In this document: positions 1-7,187 of the stretch, piece after piece
Layout of the letters: the number at the start of each line of letters is the position of its first letter
Position numbering within the stretch: the first letter of the stretch is position 1
Origin: Peptococcaceae bacterium BRH_c23
GTDB taxonomy: Bacteria; Bacillota_B; Desulfitobacteriia; Desulfitobacteriales; Desulfitobacteriaceae
Reading direction: 5' to 3'
Assembly (NCBI GenBank): GCA_000961805.1
Contig: LADV01000343.1
Span: 1 to 30,418 of the forward strand
DNA: 30,418 nucleotides
Program-made: the position numbers and the translations under genes
Notes under the pieces: generated by a model
Told to the model about the DNA's origin: nothing
Seen by the model: only the letters and a program-made list of their open reading frames with translations
Databases searched by the model: none

Positions 1-21
1 TTCATACTCTGTGACGATCAA
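1..21 (-). CDS. Possible 5' end of the next BMC-operon gene (cut by window edge)
   Basis: Downstream of the second BMC-H gene, a TTG codon at 21-19 is preceded by a GGTGAGG-type ribosome binding site (about 24-30). It opens a frame whose first residues read (M)IVTEYE up to the window edge. This start resembles many short Eut proteins, but six residues are too few to name it. Position and spacing suggest that the operon continues leftward. Confidence 0.25.
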
Positions 22-133
22 GTCCTCACCCCATTACAGAAATCAGAGGTCTGAAAGTCGAACGACCTCAAAAATTAACGATCTGACTTCTTGTTTCTCT
101 TTTTTCAAGTCGCCTACTTCAATGAGTGTTTCT

Positions 134-445
134 TTATTTTTCTCCATAACCTTTGTTATCACCGACGGGTAGAATGAACTCAACGTCTTGGTGAGGACGT
201 GGGATGACGTGGACGCTGAGAAGTGCTCCCACTCGTTGGGCAGCTGAGGCTCCTGCATCGACGGCCGCTTTGACCGCTCCGACATCTCCTCGTACCATCA
301 CTGAGACCAGTCCACCGGAGACATGCTCTTTTCCGCATAAGGTAACATTAGCTGCTTTTAACATTTGATCGGCTGCTTCGATCGCTGGGATTAATCCTTT
401 GGTTTCTATCATTCCGAGTGCTATTACACTTCGATCTTGTGCCAT
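134..445 (-). CDS. eutM: BMC-H shell protein (EutM/PduA type), second copy
   Basis: A 103-residue hexameric microcompartment shell protein that tiles the facets of an ethanolamine-type organelle. The single BMC domain covers nearly the whole protein. Family landmarks are [18 protein letters not shown] near the N terminus, [15 protein letters not shown] in the middle and HVIPRPH near the end. The pore-facing loop reads KEHVSGGLV, different from the KVKVGGALV of the other copy, so the two hexamers may have different pores. An upstream in-frame ATG would add 29 unrelated residues; I chose the ATG at 445 because it has GGGAGGG just before it and matches the family start. It is the last complete gene seen in the operon, about 150 bp after eutE. 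Symbol assigned by family resemblance. Confidence 0.93.
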   Translation of the reverse strand: MAQDRSVIALGMIETKGLIPAIEAADQMLKAANVTLCGKEHVSGGLVSVMVRGDVGAVKAAVDAGASAAQRVGALLSVHVIPRPHQDVEFILPVGDNKGYGEK

Positions 446-462
446 TTTGTTCCCTCCCAATT

Positions 463-497
463 TCGATGTTCGATGTTCGATGTTCGTGGTTCGAGGC
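463..497. repeat. Short tandem TTCGATG repeat between eutE and the second BMC-H gene
   Basis: Three near-exact copies of TTCGATG followed by degenerate TTCGTGG and TTCGAGG units lie in the gap between the two genes. No gene or terminator shape was found with it. Function unknown; the repeat may just reflect slippage. Confidence 0.5.
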
Positions 498-592
498 TTA
501 TGCTTCATGCCCGGGTCATTGGAACTATGCACTATGACCTCTTTTTACGAACTTTGATCCATGCTAATCAAGAACGTTTATTAAGATTAAGA

Positions 593-2089
593 TTAGCATT
601 TCATGCCATTCAGATGCTGCATGACTTGTTTAATAATTTCTTGCACGAGCTGAGCATCGACTTGCGGTGCTTGAGTTTGAGCTTGAGCTTGAGCTTGAGT
701 TTGGTTAACTTTCATAGGTTCAACGAGTTTGCGTTCAGGGATCCCCAGATGCCAAGCGACTCGTTTGATGTTGAGAAGGTGCTGGGGGGTGACGTTTTCT
801 GAGACGCTCGATCCTGCCCAAGTTCCGCAACCCAGAGTGAACGAGGGGGCTAGGCCAGTGGTCGCTCCGACGCCGCCCATAGCAGCCGGGGTATTAACAA
901 GGATTCGGTTGACCGGTTTCTTGAGCGCAAATTCTCGGATCACTTCTTCATTATTGCAATGGATTGCCAGACTATGACCCACTCCACCAGCTTCTAAGAG
1001 TTGAAAGCTGCGTTCGCACCCTTCATGCCAGTCGGCCACTCGGTAAAAGCCTAAGACGGTGGTGAGTTTTTCGTAGGATAAGGGCCATTGCGGGCCGACA
1101 CCGCTTAAGGGGGCGACTAGACATCGAGTTCGATCCGGGATACTGATACCTGCCAGTTGGGCAATGAATTTCGGGTCTTTTCCGACGACTTTGGGGTTGA
1201 CCCCTCCGTTGCCTAACATGACAACTTTAGAGACTTTAGTGACCTCTTCAGGGTCGAGGAAGTGCGCGCCAAAGCGTTTGAGATGGTTAATGAGGTCGTC
1301 GGCGATGCACTCTTCAGCGACGATGGCTTGTTCGGAGGCGCAGATAGTTCCGTTGTCAAAGGTTTTTCCCATGATGATGTACTCGGCGGCTTTAGCCAGG
1401 TCGGCACTGCGTTCCACGAAGGCCGGCACGTTGCCGGGGCCGACGCCGAGGGCTGGTTTTCCGCTGCTATAGGCAGCTTTGACTAAGGCGCTTCCACCCG
1501 TGGCCAGAATCATGGCGATGCTGGGGTGTTTCATCAGTTCGTTGGTGGCTCCCATGGAAACGTTCAGGATGCAGCCGATCACGCCTTCTGGGGCTCCCGC
1601 AGCGACAGCGGCTTGGTGCATGATTTTGGCAGCTTCATTCGTGCAGCGTACGGCACTGGGGTGCGGGGAAAATACAATCGCATTTCGGGCTTTGAGAGCG
1701 ATCATGGCTTTATAGATGACCGTTGACGTCGGGTTCGTCGTGGGGATGATCCCTGCGATGACTCCGACAGGTTCGGCGATTTCCCAGAGTTTTTGTTCGC
1801 GGTCTTCTCGGATGATTCCCACGGTTTTCATGGGTTTTATGAAATCGTAGAGGGTTCGAGAGGCGAAGTAGTTTTTAAAGCATTTGTCTTCGTAGTTTCC
1901 CATGCCGGTTTCGGAGACGGCCATCATGGCTAACCTCGCTGCATTAGCTTCACCGGCTTCACGCATCAGATCGATGATCTTATCGACTTGTTCTTGGGTG
2001 AAGTCTTTGAGGGCTTCTTGGGCTTTGCGCGCAGCTCGCACTAAATTTCGGGCTTCTTGTAAGGAACATAGGTCTCGATCGAGTTCCAT
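593..2089 (-). CDS. eutE: CoA-acylating acetaldehyde dehydrogenase, BMC-targeted (EutE)
   Basis: 498 residues. It converts acetaldehyde, CoA and NAD+ to acetyl-CoA and NADH inside the microcompartment. The aldehyde-dehydrogenase fold is complete: the TTNPTSTVIYKAM nucleotide-site segment near residue 120, and the active-site cysteine in FDNGTICASEQ (Cys250). The C terminus carries an encapsulation-peptide-like amphipathic helix (about 477-498, VDAQLVQEIIKQVMQHL) after a Gln/Ala/Thr linker (about 462-476). The linker is encoded by a 6-bp GAGCTT-type repeat. An upstream GTG at 2101 lies inside the GGGAGG ribosome binding site, so the ATG at 2089 is preferred. It follows eutL by 22 bp in one operon. 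A propanal enzyme (PduP) is possible, but EutL next door favours acetaldehyde. Confidence 0.93.
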   Translation of the reverse strand: MELDRDLCSLQEARNLVRAARKAQEALKDFTQEQVDKIIDLMREAGEANAARLAMMAVSETGMGNYEDKCFKNYFASRTLYDFIKPMKTVGIIREDREQKLWEIAEPVGVIAGIIPTTNPTSTVIYKAMIALKARNAIVFSPHPSAVRCTNEAAKIMHQAAVAAGAPEGVIGCILNVSMGATNELMKHPSIAMILATGGSALVKAAYSSGKPALGVGPGNVPAFVERSADLAKAAEYIIMGKTFDNGTICASEQAIVAEECIADDLINHLKRFGAHFLDPEEVTKVSKVVMLGNGGVNPKVVGKDPKFIAQLAGISIPDRTRCLVAPLSGVGPQWPLSYEKLTTVLGFYRVADWHEGCERSFQLLEAGGVGHSLAIHCNNEEVIREFALKKPVNRILVNTPAAMGGVGATTGLAPSFTLGCGTWAGSSVSENVTPQHLLNIKRVAWHLGIPERKLVEPMKVNQTQAQAQAQTQAPQVDAQLVQEIIKQVMQHLNGMKC

Positions 2090-2111
2090 TACGAGCGGCA
2101 CCTCCCTTTTG

Positions 2112-2759
2112 CTAGAATTTCAGGCCGTTTTCACAGACGTCGATGACCGCTCTCTGGAACGCTTCACAGGCTGATTTGCAGGCGCTTTGCGAACCGGTTA
2201 AGAGTCCGCCACCAAAGTTGGTTTCGGTCGGTGGGCCGTAAAAGGCTTTCATAGTAACTTCCGCAGCTTTTAAGGCGGCATCTAAGCCATACATGGCTTC
2301 GATCGGGGGCGCGATCAAGTAGGATAACGCTTCACCTTCTGGAATTCCTGCCAGTTTGGAGAGATAGCTTCCGGTTCTCGAGACGGTGTGCGGGAACCAA
2401 GCGGTCTTTCCTCCATCGCAGGTGTAGAAGAAGCATTCGTTTTCCAGGTGGTCGATGCAAGCATCCACCCCGGCTCGCACTTCGGCTGGGTTCGGGCCGG
2501 CTAAGATTCCGATGATTTCTCCGGATAAGGGCCCTGAGGCTCGTGCCGCTCCGCAATAGAAGCTTTTGGCATAAACGACTTCGACTTCGGCTTTTTTCGT
2601 GGCTTCGTCTAAGGCGACGTAGGTTGAATCATCGATGTCGGCGGTGATCATGCCGATGGAACGCTGATACCCTGTGAGGCCCAATTTCTCGGCAAGATCC
2701 GGGGCCACATTGGGGATTAATCTAACGGCTAATACTTTTGGCTTAAGGGGCTCTATCAT
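2112..2759 (-). CDS. eutL: Tandem-BMC-domain shell protein EutL
   Basis: 215 residues, the usual EutL length (about 219). EutL is a trimeric pseudohexamer with two circularly permuted BMC domains that forms a shell facet tile with a gated pore. Recognisable segments are the N terminus (KPKVLAVRLIPNVAPDLAEKL), AKSFYCGAARASGPLSGEIIG, FFYTCDGGKTAWFPHTVSRTGSYLS in the second half, and a C-terminal TETNFGGGLLTGSQSACKSA segment. The ATG follows GGGAGGGTAACC. EutL is characteristic of ethanolamine (EUT) loci and is absent from typical propanediol loci. This is the strongest in-window evidence that the organelle is EUT-type, although choline-type shells cannot be excluded without the signature enzyme. 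Confidence 0.95.
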   Translation of the reverse strand: MIEPLKPKVLAVRLIPNVAPDLAEKLGLTGYQRSIGMITADIDDSTYVALDEATKKAEVEVVYAKSFYCGAARASGPLSGEIIGILAGPNPAEVRAGVDACIDHLENECFFYTCDGGKTAWFPHTVSRTGSYLSKLAGIPEGEALSYLIAPPIEAMYGLDAALKAAEVTMKAFYGPPTETNFGGGLLTGSQSACKSACEAFQRAVIDVCENGLKF

Positions 2760-2806
2760 GGTTACCCTCCCTATTAATGCCGGACGTTTTGCTTAGTTCC
2801 GACGAT

Positions 2807-3142
2807 TTATTTGGTATTCTCGACGTTTTTGGTTTTCGGCTTTTCTTCGATAACCGGTAATTTAGGCAGGATGGCTTCAAGTTCCGGATGCGGGCGCGGG
2901 ATCACGTGACAGCTGACGAGTTCTCCGACTCTCTCGGCTGCAGCGGCTCCGGCATCGACCGAGGCTTTTACGGCTCCGACATCTCCTCGGACCATGACCG
3001 TGACTAAGGCGCCTCCTACTTTTACTTTCCCGATTAAGGTGACATTCGCTGCTTTGACCATGGCATCGGCCGCTTCGATGGCTCCTACGATTCCACGGGT
3101 TTCTACCATGCCTAGTGCTACGAGATCTGCTCTTATAGCCAT
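2807..3142 (-). CDS. eutM: BMC-H shell protein (EutM/PduA type), first copy
   Basis: 111 residues. Single BMC domain with [40 protein letters not shown] and [15 protein letters not shown], followed by a lysine-rich tail of about 16 residues ([11 protein letters not shown]) that the other copy lacks. The ATG at 3142 matches the family start; the longer reading from 3169 adds nine residues with no BMC homology. It is the first gene of the leftward BMC operon, about 240 bp after the sigma-54 promoter at 3380-3395. The pore loop (KVKVGGALV) differs from the second copy, so a mixed-hexamer shell is likely. The symbol is by resemblance; PduA-like naming would be equally defensible. Confidence 0.93.
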   Translation of the reverse strand: MAIRADLVALGMVETRGIVGAIEAADAMVKAANVTLIGKVKVGGALVTVMVRGDVGAVKASVDAGAAAAERVGELVSCHVIPRPHPELEAILPKLPVIEEKPKTKNVENTK

Positions 3143-3247
3143 TTGTGTTTTTCCCCCTTCATACATCAATTATCTCTTGGAATACATCGTTTCTGACTCA
3201 GCGACATAATATAGTGATCGCTCTAGTTTAAAGCTATAACTCATAAG

Positions 3248-3264
3248 CCGTTGTGTCAACGGCT
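3248..3264. promoter_or_regulatory. Inverted repeat in the BMC operon leader
   Basis: GCCGTTG and CAACGGC arms (AGCCGTTG/CAACGGCT with outer bases) flank a 3-base spacer, inside the stretch that would be the 5' leader of the BMC operon. There is no U-run on the minus strand, so it is not a simple terminator. It could be an mRNA hairpin or an operator. Confidence 0.4.
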
Positions 3265-3379
3265 GTATTCCCTACATTGAAGATTTTTATAAAATTTGTC
3301 TAAAATGCTCTTTTTTTATTAACTAAGGATAGCAGCTGTAGAACAGTCCTCTCACTAACCTTCGCAACTTAAATACTAA

Positions 3380-3395
3380 TGCAAAAACCATGCCA
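3380..3395 (-). promoter_or_regulatory. Sigma-54 (-24/-12) promoter of the BMC operon
   Basis: The minus strand reads TGGCATGGTTTTTGCA, matching the consensus TGGCAC-N5-TTGCA at all but one position with exact spacing. It faces the first BMC-H gene, leaving a leader of about 225 bases. The rest of 3143-3652 holds no gene that I can support. Confidence 0.8.
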
Positions 3396-3533
3396 CTAAA
3401 TAAAACTCCAAACCTTTGATGCCCTGCCACTAAACTATAACACGACATTGTAGGAAGAACCCCTGTCCCTGTACAAGTCTCTTTATTAAACCAATGACAT
3501 CATGAAAGAACTTCAATACAAGTTTGCTTCACT

Positions 3534-3549
3534 AAGTCATTTATGACTT
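3534..3549. promoter_or_regulatory. Putative activator binding site (UAS) for the BMC promoter
   Basis: AAGTCATTTATGACTT is a near-perfect 7-2-7 palindrome about 140 bp upstream of the -24 box. It has the same 6-4-6 geometry (AAGTCA-N4-TgACTT) as the sites at 14214, 20674, 24442-24488, 27186 and 10216. Enhancer binding at this distance is normal for sigma-54 activators. Confidence 0.65.
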
Positions 3550-3575
3550 CGATAAACCATATTTCACTCATTTTT

Positions 3576-3612
3576 ACGTGCTCCGAACTATTCCTTGTAG
3601 CGCAGAGCACGT
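3576..3612. repeat. Inverted repeat downstream of eutH
   Basis: ACGTGCTC (3576-3583) and GAGCACGT (3605-3612) form an 8-bp inverted repeat with a 21-base loop between the eutH stop and the BMC promoter region. There is no U-run in the eutH direction, so a terminator role is uncertain. Confidence 0.35.
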
Positions 3613-3652
3613 TCCATCTTTAACACTTCTGGCTATTTGTTCTGCTGCCTGA

Positions 3653-4867
3653 TTATTTTTGTGATTCGGCAAGTTTATCTGCTATTTCCAATTTAATCGC
3701 TTGCGGTACCGAGAGCCAGATGGCCAATCCCACGGCAATTAACCCGGCGCTGAGCTTGCCGATCATCACCGGTAGGATCATCGTTGGCTGAAAGTTTGCT
3801 GTGAAAGCCAAATGATCCCCAAATAGGAAAGCGGAGCAGACAGCAAAAGCAATACATTTCACTTTATCCGCAGCCGGCATATCCTTGATGATCCTGAATA
3901 AGGCTAGAATGTTGGCAGCTGCGGCAAGAATACCAGCGCTACCAATAGAGCTGAAACCAAATTTACTGCCGATAGCTTCCAGTGGCTTGGCCAAATATTT
4001 TTTAATTAGATACACCATGGGAAATGCTCCGGCTAACATAATCCCAATGTAGCCCGCTATCTCTAAAGCACGGAACTGGTCATCCGCATCGGCTATAATA
4101 GGGTCGAATCCCCAGACGCCTAAAACGCTAGAGAAAGCACCTGTGAAATACTCGACGATGGAAAAAACGAGAACCAGTTTAATCCCGGTATCCATCGATT
4201 TGCCGAAGAACATGAACCCTTTGATCATTTTCTCTGGAATAAGTTTTAATCCAATGGCAATAGCCCCGCAAATAACGATCAGCGGCACTAGATTAGCAAA
4301 AATAGTTCCGAAGCTCAAAGCCAGTTGATAAGTAGATTCGCCGTCTGTGGTGATGATATCGCGAACTTTGGCATTGCTTAGAGCTAGAATAGTACTGGTG
4401 ATAAATACTCCGATGGGCACAGTGAGAATCCCAGACATCACCCCAAGTGCCATATATTTATGATCCTTTTTCTCCAACATAGCCAAGCCCACGGGGATAC
4501 TGAAAACGATGGTCGCACCCGCCATGTAGCCCGTGATCATTGCCATAATCCAGCTTTCACGAGTAGTCGCCAATACGTCCGCCAACTGATAGCCGCCCAT
4601 GTCAACCGCAATAAAAGTTGTAGCAGCGATGGCAGGGTCTGCACCAACGGCACCAAAAAGAGGACCAAATACAGTTTCCACAAAAAGCGCTAGATAGGGA
4701 ACGGACGCCATAATACCGGCTACCGGAACAAAAATTGGTCCGATAGAATATAAACCTTCCAGAAATTCTTTTCCCAAAGCTGATTCTTCTTTAAGAATGG
4801 AAGCTAACGCCCCTGCCACCGCGCAGGCCATGATAATGTACAGAATATAATTTCCAAACTGTGCCAT
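3653..4867 (-). CDS. eutH: Ethanolamine permease EutH
   Basis: 404 residues. A polytopic membrane protein with about 10-11 hydrophobic segments. It resembles EutH along its length: the N-terminal MAQFGNYILYIIMACAVAGA, the FIAVDMGGYQLA segment, the cytoplasmic GLAMLEKKDHKYMALG loop and FLFGDHLAFTANFQPTMI near the C terminus. EutH carries ethanolamine, mainly when it is scarce or protonated. The ATG at 4867 has GAGGAGGG upstream; a reading five residues longer starts inside that site. It is monocistronic: its own sigma-70 promoter (5148-5176) and an antitermination leader lie upstream, and a gap of about 500 bp separates it from the BMC operon. Confidence 0.94.
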   Translation of the reverse strand: MAQFGNYILYIIMACAVAGALASILKEESALGKEFLEGLYSIGPIFVPVAGIMASVPYLALFVETVFGPLFGAVGADPAIAATTFIAVDMGGYQLADVLATTRESWIMAMITGYMAGATIVFSIPVGLAMLEKKDHKYMALGVMSGILTVPIGVFITSTILALSNAKVRDIITTDGESTYQLALSFGTIFANLVPLIVICGAIAIGLKLIPEKMIKGFMFFGKSMDTGIKLVLVFSIVEYFTGAFSSVLGVWGFDPIIADADDQFRALEIAGYIGIMLAGAFPMVYLIKKYLAKPLEAIGSKFGFSSIGSAGILAAAANILALFRIIKDMPAADKVKCIAFAVCSAFLFGDHLAFTANFQPTMILPVMIGKLSAGLIAVGLAIWLSVPQAIKLEIADKLAESQK

Positions 4868-4983
4868 GATAACCCTCCTCAAATCTTTCTCTTTTTTGTC
4901 CCTAAATCTGTACTGCCCTCCTTCAGTGTAATAACTAAAATCTGCGTCTAAACTATTTGCGCAAATCTTTTACCCTTTTAAAT

Positions 4984-5031
4984 AAAAAAATCCTCATAAT
5001 CCGGTCAAGTATTTGACCGGATTATGAGGAT
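4984..5031 (-). terminator. Intrinsic terminator (attenuator) in the eutH leader
   Basis: A perfect 19-bp stem (4990-5008 with 5013-5031) with a 4-base loop is followed on the minus strand by seven U residues. It lies between the eutH promoter and the eutH start, so it must be bypassed for eutH expression. Its 5' arm begins inside the P2 hairpin described separately. Confidence 0.9.
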
Positions 5032-5066
5032 TTCAGCACCCTCGTCAGGAACGACATTATTCCTGA
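5026..5066 (-). promoter_or_regulatory. Dual-hairpin ANTAR (EutV) antitermination element, eutH leader
   Basis: On the RNA (minus strand) P1 spans 5066-5045: an 8-bp stem (UCAGGAAU/GUUCCUGA, closing U-G) with hexaloop AAUGUC. This has the A1 and G4 bases that define ANTAR targets. One base later P2 spans 5043-5026: stem GAGGGU/AUCCUC with hexaloop GCUGAA (G4 present, A1 replaced by G). The P2 3' arm is the start of the terminator 5' arm, so stabilising P2 would prevent termination. This is the arrangement known for EutV-controlled genes, and eutV is immediately upstream. Confidence 0.8.
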
Positions 5067-5147
5067 TAACTATACAATTTTCCGCTTACCATCCATTATT
5101 TACCACTGAATTATAGGTTTACTCACAATGAGTTTGAAATTGAACAC

Positions 5148-5176
5148 AATATAGCACACTTTTTAACAAGTGTCAA
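5148..5176 (-). promoter_or_regulatory. Sigma-70-type promoter for eutH
   Basis: Minus strand: TTGACA (5176-5171), 17-base spacer, TATATT (5153-5148). The -35 box is perfect and the -10 box has one mismatch. The start would be near 5141, giving a leader of about 275 bases that includes P1, P2 and the terminator. Confidence 0.8.
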
Positions 5177-5232
5177 TCACCAACGAAGAGCCCGACTGAA
5201 GCAGCTTCGCACATTTCCCACGCAGGCAATCC

Positions 5233-5259
5233 TCATAATGGTTTTTCTAACCATTATGA
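5233..5259 (-). terminator. Hairpin overlapping the eutV stop codon
   Basis: TCATAATGGTT (5233-5243) and AACCATTATGA (5249-5259) form an 11-bp stem with a 5-base loop over the eutV stop. No U-run follows in the eutV direction, so termination may be weak. The sequence AATCCTCATAAT at 5228-5239 recurs exactly at 4989-5000 in the eutH terminator. Confidence 0.5.
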
Positions 5260-5826
5260 TAAGCTCAGAATAATTGCCTTTGCTACATTTTTCATAGATT
5301 TATTCTGTTCCATGCTTATTTGTCTAATTTTTTTGAATGCTTTTTCCTCACTTAATAAATATTTTTTCTCCAAGAGTCCTTTAGCTCGTTCAATCAGTTT
5401 TCTAGTTTCTAAGGCATCCTGAAGGCTCAAATTCTCATCTCTTAAGACGTTGAATTCCTCAGCTCTTTTTAAGGCAATTTTACAGGCAGCAATCAAACAG
5501 TTCTTGGTAACCGGTTTGATCAAATAAGCCAATACCCCAGCAGCTCCGGCTTGATTAATAAATTCGTCACTACTGTAGGCAGTTAAAAGTAGTACCGGAG
5601 CTATTCGCTCCTGGCTAAGTATTTTGGCAGCCTCAATCCCGTTCATCACTGGCATTTTGATATCCAGGATCACCAAATCCGGCTTAAGTACTTTGGCTAG
5701 GTTAACTGCACTTACTCCGTCCTCACATTCACCTATGACTATAAACCCTTCTTCAGTAAGTATTTCTTTTATATCTAATAAAGTAATAGGTTCATCATCT
5801 GCCAGTACGATCCTTAATTGTTTCAT
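5254..5826 (-). CDS. eutV: Response regulator with ANTAR RNA-binding domain, EutV
   Basis: 190 residues. The N-terminal receiver domain has the acidic pocket (VLADDEP, Asp10/Asp11), the phospho-acceptor Asp55 in VILDIKMPVMNG, and the conserved Lys in AYLIKPVTK. A coiled linker leads to a C-terminal ANTAR domain (about 130-190: LIERAKGLLEKKY...KAFKKIRQISMEQNKSMKNVAKAI). Phosphorylated EutV dimers bind paired RNA hairpins and prevent termination. The likely target is the eutH leader just downstream (5026-5066). The ATG at 5826 is 9 bases after GGAGG. The gene overlaps the 3' end of eutW by 32 bp, so the pair is translationally coupled. Confidence 0.94.
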   Translation of the reverse strand: MKQLRIVLADDEPITLLDIKEILTEEGFIVIGECEDGVSAVNLAKVLKPDLVILDIKMPVMNGIEAAKILSQERIAPVLLLTAYSSDEFINQAGAAGVLAYLIKPVTKNCLIAACKIALKRAEEFNVLRDENLSLQDALETRKLIERAKGLLEKKYLLSEEKAFKKIRQISMEQNKSMKNVAKAIILSLS

Positions 5827-7132
5827 CTCTCTCACCCTCCTCACGGTACGAACTAGGGAACCTCATGCAAGCTTTAGTTCCATAGCGATAGCTTTCTAAA
5901 GAAAATTCCCCCTTCAACTTACGTCGAATAATACTGTCAACTATCTGCGTACCAAGTTGGCCTCCATTTTGAACTTTGTCAGAAGATATCCCAATCCCAT
6001 TATCCTCAACAGTTATGATTACTTCGTCCTTTTCTCCTCTCACTGCTATCCGGATGTTACCCTCGGAACGAGTGATGAAAGCATGTTCCACCGCGTTTTG
6101 AATCAATTCTGTGATGCAAAGAGAAACATTGCTGGCTACGGTAGCGGGAAGGAATACCTCGGTCCCGGATATTTCACCCGTTATATTTTGATTTGAATCT
6201 ACCATATTCGATAAAACTGTTTGTAAGATATTATAACTAGTTTGTTTAATATTGACTACTTCAAAGTTTTGTTTTGAAAGGGCTTCGTGGATTAGTGCGA
6301 TGCTTAAAATACGATTAATACTTTGGTTCAGGATTTTTTCCACAACTTTCGAGTTCGTTCTTCTCATTTGCAAACGCAGTAAACTGGTAATGGTTTGAAG
6401 ATTGTTCTTTACACGATGATGAATTTCTTTGATTACTGTATGTTTTTCCATGAGTTCCTTTTCTATTCTCTTCACAGAGCTTCTGTCTGAGAGAATCAGC
6501 TGTGCCCCCAAGAATTTCTCCCCAGCAAAAAGAGGAATAATTATCAAAATAATATCGAATTGTTCAATAGATAGGTTAAGTGCCAAAAAAACTGGTTGAT
6601 TAATGTATTTGGCAATGTCTCCTTTGCTAAAACCCATTGCTACAACAAGGTCGCTAAGAGATAAATCTTGAAAACCCAGCCTAAATAAAATGCAGTCGGC
6701 TGTATAATTGGTAGACACTATCTCTCCTTTAGAGTTTATGATTAAAAATCCATCGGGAACTAAATCATTCACTGGAGAATATGAATAAGGCCTCCCTGTA
6801 TAAAACTGCTTTATATCCTCAAAATAATTCTCCGCTAGAACTTTTTTCCCCTCAATGGTTACATTTCCTATCTTATTATTAATTCCTAGATAGATAGGAA
6901 TTGTTTTTTTATCCTCTTCACTCCACTTATTATCCGCAAATAATCCTTCCGATAAATCATTATTATCATCACCTAAAATAACTTCCTGTTTATCTTTACT
7001 GAAAATAGAAATCTCAGTCCGAACATACAGATAAGGCCTATGTAATTTAACGTGTTCGGTTATTTTCTCCAAAGCAATAATTTGATCAAACTTAAGCTCA
7101 TTATGAATCAAGCATTTTTCGTTGCTGGGCAT
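5795..7132 (-). CDS. eutW: Sensor histidine kinase EutW
   Basis: 445 residues. No transmembrane segment is visible, so a cytosolic sensor is likely. An N-terminal sensor region (about 1-110) is followed by a PAS-like segment (about 125-215, with GFLIINSKGEIVSTN). Next comes a HisKA_2 dimerisation box with the phospho-histidine in EIHHRVKNNLQT (His238/His239), then an HATPase domain with ELIQNAVEHAF and VEDNGIGI. This is the EutW architecture; EutW phosphorylates EutV on sensing ethanolamine. AAAGGAG precedes the ATG. It lies 55 bp after the APC permease gene and overlaps eutV, so all four genes are probably one unit. Confidence 0.92.
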   Translation of the reverse strand: MPSNEKCLIHNELKFDQIIALEKITEHVKLHRPYLYVRTEISIFSKDKQEVILGDDNNDLSEGLFADNKWSEEDKKTIPIYLGINNKIGNVTIEGKKVLAENYFEDIKQFYTGRPYSYSPVNDLVPDGFLIINSKGEIVSTNYTADCILFRLGFQDLSLSDLVVAMGFSKGDIAKYINQPVFLALNLSIEQFDIILIIIPLFAGEKFLGAQLILSDRSSVKRIEKELMEKHTVIKEIHHRVKNNLQTITSLLRLQMRRTNSKVVEKILNQSINRILSIALIHEALSKQNFEVVNIKQTSYNILQTVLSNMVDSNQNITGEISGTEVFLPATVASNVSLCITELIQNAVEHAFITRSEGNIRIAVRGEKDEVIITVEDNGIGISSDKVQNGGQLGTQIVDSIIRRKLKGEFSLESYRYGTKACMRFPSSYREEGERDETIKDRTGR

Positions 7133-7187
7133 TTTCTGTACACTCCTTTAACGCAAACAATGGCGGTCAAATGTCATAATGTTAATG

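Noticed and set aside
43..148. 34-residue frame (starting [13 protein letters not shown]) overlapping the end of the second BMC-H gene
   Set aside because: It overlaps the BMC-H coding end out of frame, its ribosome binding site is poorly spaced, and no family is recognisable. Its longer reading is antiparallel-free but shadows BMC-H codons.
437..802. Plus-strand open frame over the eutE 3' end with a Leu/Ser repeat
   Set aside because: The repeat is the complement of the eutE linker repeat; no ribosome binding site and no homology.
4930..4980. Possible -24/-12 promoter before eutH (TTGCGCAAAT)
   Set aside because: No GG element at the required 10-base spacing; a good sigma-70 promoter lies upstream.
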